A stretch of DNA of 64,000 nucleotides from Bolinopsis microptera (taxonomy: Eukaryota; Ctenophora; Tentaculata; Lobata; Bolinopsidae), in NCBI RefSeq assembly GCF_026151205.1, contig NC_087075.1:7332858-7396857 (forward strand). Reading direction: 5' to 3'. Shown here piece by piece: positions 1-10,723 of the stretch (its first letter is position 1; the number at the start of each line of letters is the position of its first letter). Under the pieces are notes generated by a model that was not told the DNA's origin, did no database searches, and saw only the letters and a list, made by a program, of their open reading frames with translations. The translations under genes and the position numbers were made by a program.

Positions 1-1
1 T

Positions 2-1639
2 TTTAGTGAAGAAGGGACAACACAAGGTGATCCACCTGCTATGGGATTTTATGCATGTGGTACAATACCATTGATTGAGGCAGGAAACATTGAGAGAAAA
101 GTGACTCAGATCTGGTATGCTGATGACTCTGCTGCTGGGGGAAAACTGGAAGAAATGAGGAAATGGTGGGATAACCTCTGCATTAAAGGACCACTTTTTG
201 GTTACAACCCTAAATCTTCCAAGACATGGGTGATAGTCAAGCCTGAGCACGAAGAGAAGGCAAGAAACTTGTTCCCAGATGTCAATGTGACAAGTATTGG
301 TCGACGATATCTGGGCAGCTTTATCGGAACTGATGAAGGAAAAGGGGCTTTCATCGAGGAAAAAGTTCAAGAATGGTGTCGTGATCTTAAACAATTAAGT
401 GATATAGCATCAAGAGAACCTCAAATAGCATACAGTGCATACATGTATGGGCTTAGTAAAAGATGGAACTATGTGTGCAGAACTACCCCAGGAGTTGCAG
501 ATAGGCTCACTCCTCTGGAACAAGTAACACGCGATGAGTTTATCCCAGCTATCATCAACAGGCTGTTTAGCTGCACTGATGAACTAAGGAACATAATGGC
601 TCTACCACCAAGATATGGAGGATTGGGTATACCAGTTATGATGGACATGGCAGACCGAGAGTACAAATTCTCATGTAGAGCCACAAAACCCCTTAAAGAA
701 GCTATTCTCAAGCAGGTAGACAACTACACAGAGGACTGGAGAGTAAGCAAAGGAGTGAAAACTGAGATAACAACTGAACGAAATCTCTTCTATCAACAAA
801 AACAAGCGGAAATACGCCAGGAGCTCGAGTCAACACCACTGGCAAAGTTGATGTTCCAACTAGCTGCTGAGAAAGGGGCAAGTGCTTGGTTAACAGCACT
901 ACCTTTAAAAGAGTATGGATATCTGATGAACAAACAACAGTTCTCAGACGCAATAGCACTCAGATATAACCTAAACTTAAAGGACAGCCCTAAGACATGT
1001 ACGTGTGGCCAAAAGTACTCAGCAAACCATGCGCTCATCTGCAAACTCGGTGGATATGTGTCACTGCGGCACAACTCGCTGAGAGACACCTTTGCTGAAC
1101 TAATGAGAACTGTGAAATGCAAGGATGTGCAGACTGAGCCAGTTCTTCTTCCAGTTGATGGTCTGAAGTTGCCTAAGGGAACAGTACTTGGAGACCAAGC
1201 TAGGCTGGACATTTCTGCAAGATCGATTTGGAATGCTTCAGAGAGGGCATATTTTGATGTAAGGGTATTTCATGCCCCAGCCCCCTCCAATGCAAGCAAA
1301 TCGATCCCAGCAATGTACCAGTCCCATGAAAATGAGAAAAAGCGATGTTACAACGCAAGGGTTCTTGAAGTGGAGAAAGGAAGCTTCACACCTTTAGTGT
1401 TCTCGACTTCTGGTGGAATGGGTAGTGAGGCTGAAAGACTGGTAAAAAAGCTGGCCAGTAAGATGGAGTACCACACTGGCCAGAGGTACTCGGATGCTAT
1501 AGGTTACATCAGAAAGCGCCTTCGCTTTGAAATCCTAAGAACAACAGTGATTTCTCTCCGTGGAGACAGAGGTGCAAGAAAAAACATTGTTAATATAAAC
1601 AGTCTAGATCTTAACTTGGAGCCACAAGGCCAAGGGTAA
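2..1639 (+). CDS. Retroelement ORF, 3' part: reverse transcriptase with C-terminal zinc-finger/nuclease-like domain (5' end cut by window edge)
   Basis: The frame is open from the left edge to a TAA at 1637-1639, so this is the C-terminal ~545 residues of a longer protein. Seen, numbering from the ATG at 41: just upstream a GTTQGDP-type RT motif, then YADD (26-29) as the polymerase catalytic motif, a thumb-like region with LPPRYGGLGIP near 188-198, a Cys/His cluster (CTCG...HALIC, about 319-334) and a conserved tail with RLDI (about 388-391), FDVRV (405-409) and EKGSFTPLVFS (about 445-455). Known: such a Cys/His cluster followed by a PD-(D/E)XK-like fold occurs in retroelements with restriction-like endonucleases, and similar ORFs are common in aquatic invertebrate genomes. 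Inference: a retrotransposon polyprotein whose catalytic motifs look intact; clade not assigned. The frame has no internal stop or shift, so the copy may be young. Confidence 0.85.
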   Translation, partial: FSEEGTTQGDPPAMGFYACGTIPLIEAGNIERKVTQIWYADDSAAGGKLEEMRKWWDNLCIKGPLFGYNPKSSKTWVIVKPEHEEKARNLFPDVNVTSIGRRYLGSFIGTDEGKGAFIEEKVQEWCRDLKQLSDIASREPQIAYSAYMYGLSKRWNYVCRTTPGVADRLTPLEQVTRDEFIPAIINRLFSCTDELRNIMALPPRYGGLGIPVMMDMADREYKFSCRATKPLKEAILKQVDNYTEDWRVSKGVKTEITTERNLFYQQKQAEIRQELESTPLAKLMFQLAAEKGASAWLTALPLKEYGYLMNKQQFSDAIALRYNLNLKDSPKTCTCGQKYSANHALICKLGGYVSLRHNSLRDTFAELMRTVKCKDVQTEPVLLPVDGLKLPKGTVLGDQARLDISARSIWNASERAYFDVRVFHAPAPSNASKSIPAMYQSHENEKKRCYNARVLEVEKGSFTPLVFSTSGGMGSEAERLVKKLASKMEYHTGQRYSDAIGYIRKRLRFEILRTTVISLRGDRGARKNIVNINSLDLNLEPQGQG

Positions 1640-1678
1640 TTTTTGAGTGTTTAGGGAATTTTTTATATTCTTAAAGGT

Positions 1679-1933
1679 TTGTTTTTATATAGGGTCATTG
1701 CTATATTATGTGTATATTGTTTGAATAATTTTATATTTCAAAAAAAAATTGACCACGGTTTAGGAGTATGTACAGATTTTAATGAAACTTTTAGAACTTT
1801 TATTATAGAGAATTGCAGTCCCAGTACACTTGAAGTAAAAGAAAATAACTACATACATTTGCTTAATTCTCTTAGACCTTTTGGCCTTAATACTGTCAAT
1901 CCCTTTGGATTACCTATATTCCATAAACCTTAA
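1679..1933 (+). pseudogene. Degenerate retroelement C-terminal fragment (GIY-YIG-like tail suspected)
   Basis: An 84-codon open frame starts 40 bp after the retroelement ORF stop. Its first third is low-complexity, but the end reads ENNYIHLLNSLRPFGLNTVN, a pattern like the last helix of GIY-YIG-bearing retroelement proteins (..WI..L.T..P.GLN). No upstream polymerase part joins it in frame. It may be a relic of a second, older element or a 3' untranslated region that happens to be open. Recognition rests on this one motif. Confidence 0.3.
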
Positions 1934-2640
1934 TTTGATCTTTTTACCCTTTTCGGATTCTTAATTTTGTAACGGCTTGAGTTTCACTAACCTTTTAACA
2001 TTTTTTAGGTTCAATGTCACTGGAGATGACTACAATCGAAATATATTTGGCAAGAATCTGAATGTTTTCAGTGTTGAAAGTTTAGTTTCTTAAATCCTAG
2101 AGTAGTCATTCGTGTCCCTGATACTTGGGTTAATTCTAACTCTCCTGATTTTTAATTATGTTGCTGCTACTTGCAACTTAAGCGCGGCACCGCGCCGAAA
2201 AGCTTGCGGTGCTGCGCCTAAACTCTAAATATTGTTAAGGAAAACGAAGATTCGCAAAATAATTTACTAGCTGACCTAGTGAGATATTACAATTAATAAT
2301 TATAGCCGTTCCGGATCCATACGTAGGTTAGTACATAAACCAAAAGCAGTTTGCAAAAGGAGCCAGTTGCCTGTAAGAGCTTTACTAGCACCCTATTTAC
2401 CACATTTGGTGCACACACGTAATATGCCTTATCACTTATATTAAACCAGCCTAACACAAAAATCACCACGAGTGGGTGGATTGATTCCCAGGACATTTAT
2501 CAGCATCCAGCACTAATATAATATGAAGTTTATTATATAAATGTTGTTTATTATATAAATGTTGTATTTATTATTTTATTATTATTATCGAATTTAAAAT
2601 TTGGCATATGGAACGTCATACATATATATAACATATTTAT
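1934..2640. other. Non-coding AT-rich stretch
   Basis: No coding potential recognised. It contains the GC-rich hairpin at 2183-2218 listed separately and is otherwise A+T-rich. Whether it belongs to the left-edge retroelement or to the upstream part of the LRP gene cannot be told. Confidence 0.5.
2183..2218. repeat. GC-rich imperfect hairpin
   Basis: The arms GCGGCACCGC and GCGGTGCTGC are inverted copies with one mismatch, separated by a ~16-bp spacer with an AAGCTT core. The GC content contrasts sharply with the AT-rich flanks. No gene is linked to it. Confidence 0.6.
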
Positions 2641-3049
2641 ATTTATTCTCTGGTTAACAGATTTCAAATGTTTAATTAATTTGTAGTATGACAGTAAGGT
2701 ATATAAGAAGTTATTTAATTTTGCTTGGGCTCTTATATTGACTATTGAGGTTTAATGATGATATGGAATTTGAATTCTATATAAATTTACACTATGTGGT
2801 TGGGGCATTTTGCATAGTAAATATGGTTACTACTCCTATATATCATATTATTTGATTGGTATTCGATTTCTGATTATTTCTCTAGGAATATGATTATTAT
2901 ATCTCAATTTGGCTTTAGGTAGGGTGCCCCGCTAAAAGAACTGGATTCTTCCAGGAAGCATCCCGTGCACAGACCTTGGTCTACATATATATTAAATTAT
3001 TAACCATTCATTCTGTATGTGCACGAAAATTTATTTCAATCAATCAATA
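2641..3049. repeat. 409-bp direct repeat, copy 1
   Basis: Copy 1 of a 409-bp sequence repeated at 3263-3671. Reading side by side I see one substitution (GGGCTCTTA here, GGGCTATTA in copy 2) and no indels. Both copies end in TTTCAATCAATCAAT, resembling the short tandem tail of some non-LTR retroelements. Two insertions of one truncated element, or a segmental duplication, would both fit. Confidence 0.92.
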
Positions 3050-3262
3050 TAAGTTGGTCGATATCATATATATCAGTTAATTATTTAAAATAATCCATTC
3101 AGGTATTTGGTATCGGTACTATTTTATTTAAGTTGAACTCAATATGACATTAGTTGATTTAAATTCAAATATAAAATTGCTAGAAGTACAGACCAGGTTT
3201 TACATAACGTAGCGACAGGAATACATTGCATCTAAATTATTTCACTTGCATTAGGTTTAAAA

Positions 3263-3671
3263 ATTTATTCTCTGGTTAACAGATTTCAAATGTTTAATTA
3301 ATTTGTAGTATGACAGTAAGGTATATAAGAAGTTATTTAATTTTGCTTGGGCTATTATATTGACTATTGAGGTTTAATGATGATATGGAATTTGAATTCT
3401 ATATAAATTTACACTATGTGGTTGGGGCATTTTGCATAGTAAATATGGTTACTACTCCTATATATCATATTATTTGATTGGTATTCGATTTCTGATTATT
3501 TCTCTAGGAATATGATTATTATATCTCAATTTGGCTTTAGGTAGGGTGCCCCGCTAAAAGAACTGGATTCTTCCAGGAAGCATCCCGTGCACAGACCTTG
3601 GTCTACATATATATTAAATTATTAACCATTCATTCTGTATGTGCACGAAAATTTATTTCAATCAATCAATA
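3263..3671. repeat. 409-bp direct repeat, copy 2
   Basis: Second copy of the 2641-3049 unit in the same orientation, 213 bp downstream. Identity is close to complete, implying very recent duplication. The flanks after the CAATCAAT tail differ between the copies, so the repeat boundary is sharp. Confidence 0.92.
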
Positions 3672-5063
3672 CGGGGACACGGGAGGTCAATGCACCATAA
3701 GGACAGCAGTCGAGTGGACAGTTGACGAGAACTTGATTGAAAATGAGTCTCTTGTTCATTGGAAAGAAATGATTCATATTGAATCATGTGACTGAATAAA
3801 TATTTTGCACTAGCTCCAACCCTTTACTTGACCTCCCCGAAATTTTCTCCACTAACTTTACCCATACCAAACCAGGCCCTTGACACTACCACTGAAGGAC
3901 CTCTGTTCTGAAAAATTAAGACATCACATTATCGGTGGCGTAACGAAGGGCCCCACTGCGCAGGTGGGCGTCATCTTAGGGGGGGCGCCAAATCGTTGTT
4001 TGAATGTGGGACAATTTAAAAAAACTTAACTACAGTACTAGCAAAACTGCGCGTCTTGCTCTAGAAACACACTTTTTAAAAGAATTTTGTGCATGATCTT
4101 CTAAAATCATCTAATTTGTCCAATTTTAGGGAGGGGCACCAAAGAGGGAGGGGGCGCCAACAGGGGCCGGCGCTTTTTCAGCAGGAGGGGGGGGGGGGCC
4201 GGGGGGGGGGGGGGGGGGTACTCTCAACCACCACTTTGGCATATAGTTGTTGCACCTTTCACAAACAAGAGCCACTTTGTTAAACTTGCTGTGAGGTGTA
4301 TCAGCTTCATGGCTCGGGGGTCTTCCTTTTAACAGAATCTGGGTCAGAAAAGTTAATTGCAACTAAATTTCTCCACAATGAAAATGACATTACTTGAATA
4401 AATTCGTTGTTGGAATCGGCAAACTTGCAATCAGTCTTGATAAGAATTGAGTTTTTAATGCTTTTCTGTACCTGTGCTATTGTTTGTTTCATTGCTCTAA
4501 GGGACCTGGTCTTCGTTCTTATTTTATTCCTTAGGGGTCGTTCATGTATAACTTAATGAATATTTTAGCACTCCTTACCTCCCCCATCCGTAATCAACTG
4601 TAATCAAGACCCAATCATCCTCCTGACAGCAATTTTACATAAACAAGGCCTGAATTTTTCCTGAAAATTCCTAGAATTTCTGGTTGATATCCACCCAAGC
4701 ACCTTCTAAACTACTTACTTTAGCCAGATATCTGATCAATTCCTAAATTTATTAGTATCAAACACCCCCACCCCAGCCTGGCCTCGTTATCAATCGAAAT
4801 CATGTCACTATTTTCGTTTCACAGTTTTAACAGTATTATCTCAGTAAAGGTATACATTAGGCCTTGAAAGGGTGTGTTTACAAAGGATCTTGAATATTAT
4901 CTGAGCATTCTTTGTTACACATTGAAATCTATAAGTAACATTGGAGTACACTGAATAATTTAGGGAATTTAATGAAATGATGAAATATTATTACAAACAA
5001 CAATTGGATTAGTGTTTTATTATGATTTTTACATAACATCTCTTCAATATTGATTCATTTTAG
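3672..5063. other. Non-coding stretch with a degenerate G-rich repeat
   Basis: No exon recognised. At about 3938-4180 there is a G-rich patch with two AGGG..GGCGCCAA-like segments, which looks like the remains of a transposon with GC-rich termini, ending at the poly-G run. From 4220 to 5063 I see nothing beyond AT-rich DNA. The 5' exons of the LRP gene are expected upstream, but none could be found here. Confidence 0.5.
4187..4218. repeat. Poly-G tract
   Basis: Twelve G, then CC, then eighteen G, giving a strand-asymmetric G run able to form a G-quadruplex. It is also a place where assembly length is unreliable. Confidence 0.95.
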
Positions 5064-5090
5064 GTTTTTAAATGTGAAATGAATGATTGT
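5064..5090 (+). CDS. Tentative 27-bp LRP exon: middle of an LDLa repeat
   Basis: After a TTTTAG acceptor the reading VFKCEMNDC supplies the F-x-C and third cysteine that an LDLa repeat needs before the exon starting at 5330. Joined in phase 0 to VTHDQWCDG it gives the usual six residues between the third and fourth cysteines. An in-frame TAG lies immediately upstream and another downstream, so if this is an exon it must be this short. The donor (GTTTAT) is weak. The first cysteine would have to come from an exon not found. Confidence 0.35.
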
Positions 5091-5329
5091 GTTTATATTG
5101 CTACTGGTTAGAGCTGGGTATCCCTACAATCTCTACTGTGATAATTCGGTAAGACACTTTGGATTCAAGATTCAATTTGTTCACTCTGTGAACATTATAA
5201 CTGTTGGTAATTTTTTGGAAGTAATTTGTGCATTAGATGTTATTATTATTTTGAGGGTATTTCTAATATTAACATGTAGATTGTTTACTAAATTTGCCTC
5301 TTAATCATTTCATGTCTTTTCAGGATCAG

Positions 5330-6104
5330 GTGACCCACGATCAATGGTGTGACGGTTCATACGATTGTGCTGATCGCAGTGACGAGAAGTCTCTGTGCTG
5401 TGTTGCAGGCAAGCACAGGGTCGATGGAGAATGTGAGGATATAGATGAATGCTCAAGAGCTGGTTCTCTTGTGTGCTCCCAACATTGCCACAACACTGAT
5501 GGCTCCTTTGGGTGTTCCTGTGACCCGGGATTCAGTCTGAATCAAAAGCCCCATATCCCCGATGAGAGGGAAACGTATTGTAAAGCATTGGGAGATGATC
5601 CAGTATTCTTAACTTCAATAGACAATAAAATTATGAGAACTTCTGATCTTCAAAGCTTTGATTTGGTATCAATGGTAGGGGTTGAAGATTCCCATCATAT
5701 ATATGATTTTGATTATGATTATCAGAGCAACCTATTATTTTGGTGTTCTGGTGATACTCAAGACTTGCAGAGTGCTATGCACAAAAACCTATGGAAGGCG
5801 AGTTATGACAATTCACAGCTGATAGAAGCAGCTAAGATTGCAGATGGTATAGACTGTGTATCAATTGCAGTTGATTGGATCAACAAGAAAGTTTATTGGG
5901 TAACTGCAAACAGTGGCCAACTTGTTGCTTCAAATTATGATGGAACAAATCAAGCCACTTTGTTGTGGAGGAATGTCGGCTGGAATTTGAGGGCCGTGGC
6001 CGTTTCTCCTAAATCAGGCTACATTTTCTGGTCTAACTGTGGTGCTGACCCTCACATAGGACGTGCTAATATGGATGGATCACATCCAACGTTCTTAATA
6101 AAAG
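5330..6104 (+). CDS. LRP exon: LDLa end, half EGF, EGF-CA, propeller blades 1-3
   Basis: The largest exon (775 bp). WCDGSYDCADRSDEKSLC completes an LDLa repeat with the calcium-cage acidic residues. CVAGKHRVDGEC follows, which looks like only the last two cysteines of an EGF. Next comes a calcium-binding EGF (DIDECS...NTDGSFGCSC). Then propeller blades begin: NLLFW, the IAVDW/VYW pair and the GYIFWSNCG/NMDGS pair. The start was set at the second AG of CAGGATCAG because it restores normal LDLa spacing; using the first AG (start 5324) adds two residues, Asp-Gln. The donor is AAAAG|GTCAGG, leaving phase 1. Part of the span was open in a single frame, which supports the reading. Confidence 0.95.
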
Positions 6105-6686
6105 GTCAGGCTTCATGTTATTGATGAATGAAAAAAGTTTATTTCAGGAATTTATCCTTGAGACCCATTAATCGGTAATACGTTTCCATCATTAGCCGAA
6201 ATATTGGACTGATCTTTTCTTGGCATTAATCTGACCCAACTCATTCATAAATAGATAAATTATGACTGTGAAGTGGGATTCGTGATTTGGATTAGTTTGT
6301 GAAGCTCCTTTTAGAAGCTTCAAATTATCTGCAAATGAAATCAACAACAAAATTTTGAATCTTATGCGGCTGCAATAATTTAATTTTGATCAATGACTTA
6401 ATCTGACTTATTCTATAACTGTCCCGATAGTCCTGCCCTCCATTCAACAATCGTTTAACGTGACATATTACTTGCTAAAATGGAATTTAATGGAGAAGTC
6501 CTGTTCAGATCTGTTAAATTCCTGCAACTTTTGCCCTCATGAGATGTCGTCCAAGAAGAGATGTTGCTTAGCTTACTTTAATAAGACTCGCCCTCACACA
6601 CCCATCTTTTCAACGATATTAAACTAAAACACTAATAACAAGATATTAAACTAAAACACTAATAATAACATACGATTATCCTCCAG

Positions 6687-6873
6687 AATCGGAAGGGGAC
6701 CAGATAATGGAGCCAACAGCCATGACGGTTGACCAAAACACAAACCATCTGTACTGGATAGACGCTCACTACAGAACTCTCCACATCATGGATTTTAATG
6801 GGAACGATTTTTCCTTGCAGAGATCTAACATTCACATGATATCAGCCTGGCGCATGAGTTTGTTTGAAGACAG
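6687..6873 (+). CDS. LRP exon: propeller blades 4-5
   Basis: The acceptor CCTCCAG and phase-1 entry give ESEGDQIMEPTAMTVD, then NHLYWIDAHYRTLHIMDFNG, a textbook LDL-receptor class B (YWTD) repeat with YW-I-D and the F-N-G turn, then a stretch ending MSLFED. The donor is ACAG|GTAAAT, phase 2. The 187-bp exon is fully open in this frame. It is too short and spliced to appear as a long ORF and was found by reading across the splice sites. Confidence 0.93.
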
Positions 6874-7238
6874 GTAAATCATACCCTTATATGGGCATCA
6901 CGTGTTTAGCATAACTCAGTCTGACTAGGTGCGTGATTTGGTTTAACATTGTATTTTGACCACACAAAGAATATGACATCACCTTCCCCCGGGGAGTTGG
7001 AGTCGTTGTAATGAAATGTAGAATTTAAAAACGTTCGAGAACATGATGCAAAGTTGTAGATTGTAATGTAATGTTCGAGAATATAACGGCCACAGACCAT
7101 GCTCTATAAATCAGACGTGGAGACAAATCACCATTGTCTACTACTGAGTAAATATGATTAAACTCGAATTTACACAATATATATAATAGATTTACTTTTG
7201 ATTTACTTCTTAATTAATTAATTAATATAATTCCACAG

Positions 7239-7332
7239 CGTGTACTGGGTTGATTCCGTCATGTCAGAGGGAGCTTACAGAATGCACCATGCCAGCAAGC
7301 TGACTGGAGATGACTACTACGATACGTCACTT
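7239..7332 (+). CDS. LRP exon: propeller blade 5
   Basis: The acceptor TTCCACAG and phase-2 entry read SVYWVDSVMSEGAYRMHHAS, the YWxD strand of the fifth blade joined directly to FED from the previous exon. It continues KLTGDDYYDTSL to the donor CTT|GTAAGT at a codon boundary. The 94-bp length fits 32 codons with the two carried bases. Confidence 0.92.
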
Positions 7333-7649
7333 GTAAGTTAAATCTCACTTCAATTACTCACGGTTACAACTGAGATCATCAACGGATTTAAGTTGGGTTC
7401 CGTCATTTGGTAGCAAATAGTTAAAGAGCCAGGTAGTTCATGTCTGATTATCCCAAGATTCAGATTCTGGAGTCCACCAGGTACCTGGCTGCTGCTGTAA
7501 TTGTCAGCTCAACCTCAGCCCGGCCCGGCAGCAATGCTCTGAATCAAAAAATCTTTAGCCCCAGCCGATTGAGGGTCCCCCCCCAGAACCAACCTCAATT
7601 TCTCACCGATTAATAACTGTAATAAACTCTAATTGACTGATAATTTCAG

Positions 7650-7765
7650 GAAATTGAAGCACAGATCTCAGGATTCAGGATGTACCACCAGTTACTCCAG
7701 CCAGCCCACTCTAACGCCTGTACTGGCAACAAATGTCAACATCTTTGTCTACTGACCCCCACAGG
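7650..7765 (+). CDS. LRP exon: propeller closing strand and first half of EGF
   Basis: The acceptor ATTTCAG and phase-0 entry give EIEAQISGFRMYHQLLQPAH, the strand that closes the six-bladed propeller, followed by the first three cysteines of an EGF (ACTGNKCQHLCLLTPTG). The donor is CAGG|GTATGT, phase 2. The other half of the EGF lies 6.9 kb downstream, so a very long intron interrupts one small domain. Confidence 0.93.
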
Positions 7766-8283
7766 GTATGTTATAATTATAAAATTTAAATTCTAAACAA
7801 AAGATGATCTATCAAGTTTAATCAAGGTCACTTAAAATTACAAAACCAAGATTCCTGCCAACATCTACACTTTCAACACATCTATAAGAATAAGTTATCT
7901 ACTTCTCTTATCTCGACCATCAAATAATAACAATACTGTCTGGTTACTCGGTTCCTTTCACTGATTTTTTTTACTCCACAATTATTTCCACTTTTCTCAG
8001 CCTGTTTTTAACCTATCTGGCTAGTCGTTCTTGTTTCCTTTCTTTCTACAGAACCCAAACCTCTCGCGCATCATGGTGGTTGCTTTTACTTCTCATTTCC
8101 ATCTTTTCACGATCGTTTTTTTGCCCTGCACCGCTAAGTAAATCCATTATAATTCCGTCCCCTGATTAGTAGGGCTACCCTAATTCAATTGCCGTCGAAC
8201 ACGACTATAAGGGGTCCGCAGTGAAAAATCAACGTGACTAAAATACGTGACGATTACTCCACCATATTAAAAAGTTAAAACGC

Positions 8284-8295
8284 ACTCTCTCTCTC

Positions 8296-8373
<78 letters not shown>

Positions 8374-8376
8374 TCT
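8284..8376. repeat. (CT)n microsatellite
   Basis: Nearly pure CT dinucleotides interrupted by CACC at both ends, 519 bp downstream of the propeller-closing exon. On the + strand it forms a long polypyrimidine tract. Confidence 0.97.
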
Positions 8377-9484
8377 ATCCCAGGGGTGGTGTTCCTTCTG
8401 AACTGTCACAAAACGTCTTCCTCGCCCCCAGCCGCATACTCTAAACATACCATACCTCGGGCTTGAACTAATCCCATGTCCAGCCGACAAGTCTTGCTTA
8501 ACTGCCCCTCATTAATTTTTACTATTGTTGAACGGACTTCTAAATCAAATCCTGTCAATCGGACCAGATTCCAGGCTCCTGAATATGTCAAATTTGTTGT
8601 TCAGAGGGAGGGGGTCTCTAGGGAAATGAGGGGGGACGGTATCATGACAATTTGTAAGCCGATGCTGATGCTGGTGCCGGGCTGTCGTAATACCATTAGC
8701 TGTTTGGGATTCAGGGGGTGTTCATTCTCATCGGCTCCAAAAACTTGGAGCCGTCTAAATATTGGAGCAGTTAATGCGATCAATGTGATATATCAGAGGG
8801 AGTGGGGTGTGTGTGTATCGGGATTTTAATATTGTGTCCGTTCTTTACAAATTATTGGATAATGGTGCTGCATTCTGTACTCTCATGTTACCCGGGTGAC
8901 AAATTTAGATTATATGTAACAAAATGAGAAATTGGTTTCATCATTGTGAGCCTTGAAAGACTGGAAATGTTAAGCGATGATCTGTGGCTAAGGCACTGAA
9001 CGAATTGTCTTGTATCTGTAGTGAGGTACCACCTGTTACCAAGTTAAAACATTTCTTAATCCTCTCAAATAAAAGCCTGTATTACCTGACAACCTCAACA
9101 TTTGTGGGCAGTTCATCAAGAAATAAGAATCTATTTAAATTTGCGAGTTTCCAGAAATTTAGCCACCTGGTTACAATTAGTTTTGTCGAAACATTTCTTT
9201 TGGAAACATATTAAATCAGTATATTGTGTGCTCTTAAGCTGCTAAGAATTCTATCTTTCCTCGTCTTTAAGCTTCCAAAATCTTGGAATGTAACATCCAG
9301 GAATCTGGAATATTCACCCCGGCCCGTACAGCAAGTATATAATTATGAAACTATTCCTTTTACATAGTCTTACATTTTAACCCAACATTTATCCTATAAT
9401 ATGTGACTATTTATTACATTAAACATTAACAAAATATCACAAAAGAACAAAGACAACTTATATTTCATTCATAACTTTTGGAAG

Positions 9485-9572
9485 TACAGTAAAACCCTGA
9501 TTTACCGCAAACCCCGATTTACTGCGGCTGTTTCCTTTCCCCAAACTCCGCGGTAAATCGGGGTTTTACTTA
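9485..9572. mobile_element. Small MITE with pogo/Tigger-like terminal inverted repeats
   Basis: Arms at 9488-9508 and 9550-9570 are inverted copies with one mismatch (AGTAAAACCC.GATTTACCGC). The outer bases CAGTAAAAC and TA on both sides fit the CAGT... terminus and TA target duplication of pogo/Tigger transposons. It is 88 bp with no coding capacity. Confidence 0.8.
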
Positions 9573-10207
9573 CATTTACACCCCATCATATATTATGAAT
9601 ATGAACAACTATAAACATTAATGTTTACTACACTATCTATATCATTATATCGTTTCAATGTAACTAAATAATATTCATGTTCTTAAATTATTCGTTTTAC
9701 CTGAAAATATCAGTTTCCCTTGGTCTTGGTCGCATATGATACGGAATCATGGAACTCTAAACATCACAACAATGTGACTCATATAAATAATGTTCGGAAT
9801 ATTACCACAACCCAGTAATGATATTGCACAGCTGCGCTGTGGGATGGAGAGAGGGAGCAGACGGTCACAGTAACTGCAAGTAACACTATCTTAGATCTCA
9901 CTTTGTGACTATCACGCCGAATCGAGTTTAATATATCACGCCGGGGGCCGGGCGAGTAATTTGAGAATCTTCTTATAGTGATATAGTATGATAGTATTAT
10001 CTATATTGTCATGAGTGTCACGGTGTAGTGATTTTTGGGAGCAGGGGGGTTTCCTTTTGGGTTTTTTAGGAATGTTTGCGGAGGAATGTTCGCTGGTTTT
10101 GGGGAGGGGATTCCTGATGTTCCCTGGATTTATGAAGGAGCAACGTTCCCCGGATATGTTGGAATGTTGAAAATAGTGGAGCTAAAATAGGACATACCTA
10201 CTAAAAA

Positions 10208-10311
10208 AGGTATGTAGGAGCCATTTTTAGGAATGACTGCCGAGGTATGTAGGAGCCATTTTAGGAATGACTGCGGAGGTATGTAGTAGCCATTTTAGGA
10301 ATAACTGAAGC
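10208..10311. repeat. Short minisatellite, ~35-bp unit, 3 copies
   Basis: AGGTATGTAGGAGCC recurs at 10208, 10243 and 10277, each followed by ATTTTAGGAATGACTGC with minor changes. Confidence 0.9.
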
Positions 10312-10723
10312 TGAGGGGGTTCACCAGATGTCTGGTAACTAAATTATAATATCAGGTGTAATCTGAACTCATGATTATTAGATGTATATATTGTGGCTAC
10401 ACACATTGAAACATTCTAGAAGTTATTATTACTAGCAGGAACCCGTATAACCCAAAAATGGTGTCAAGACTCAAGAGACTAAAATAATTATTACCTATTT
10501 AATTCGCGTTTTTGACACCACTTGGGGTACCAAATTTTGGGCTCTAAAACTACTATTTCTTGGCCAAATTTTTATTTTTTCATACCGATTTGAAGGCAAT
10601 TAAAGCATTTGACCCAGTCAAAAAAGTTTCAGTTGTATATCTTTTACGGTTTTTGCGGAAATTCGCGTTAAAGTTGATGCCGTGGTGTCAGTAAAATGGC
10701 ACGGATAAATAAATATATATATA

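Noticed and set aside
2290-2500. Minus-strand 67-codon frame with hydrophobic segments
   Set aside because: Chance frame in AT-rich DNA, no conserved motif.
8476-8829. 117-codon frame
   Set aside because: No motif, overlapped by other frames, no splice signals matching LRP phases.
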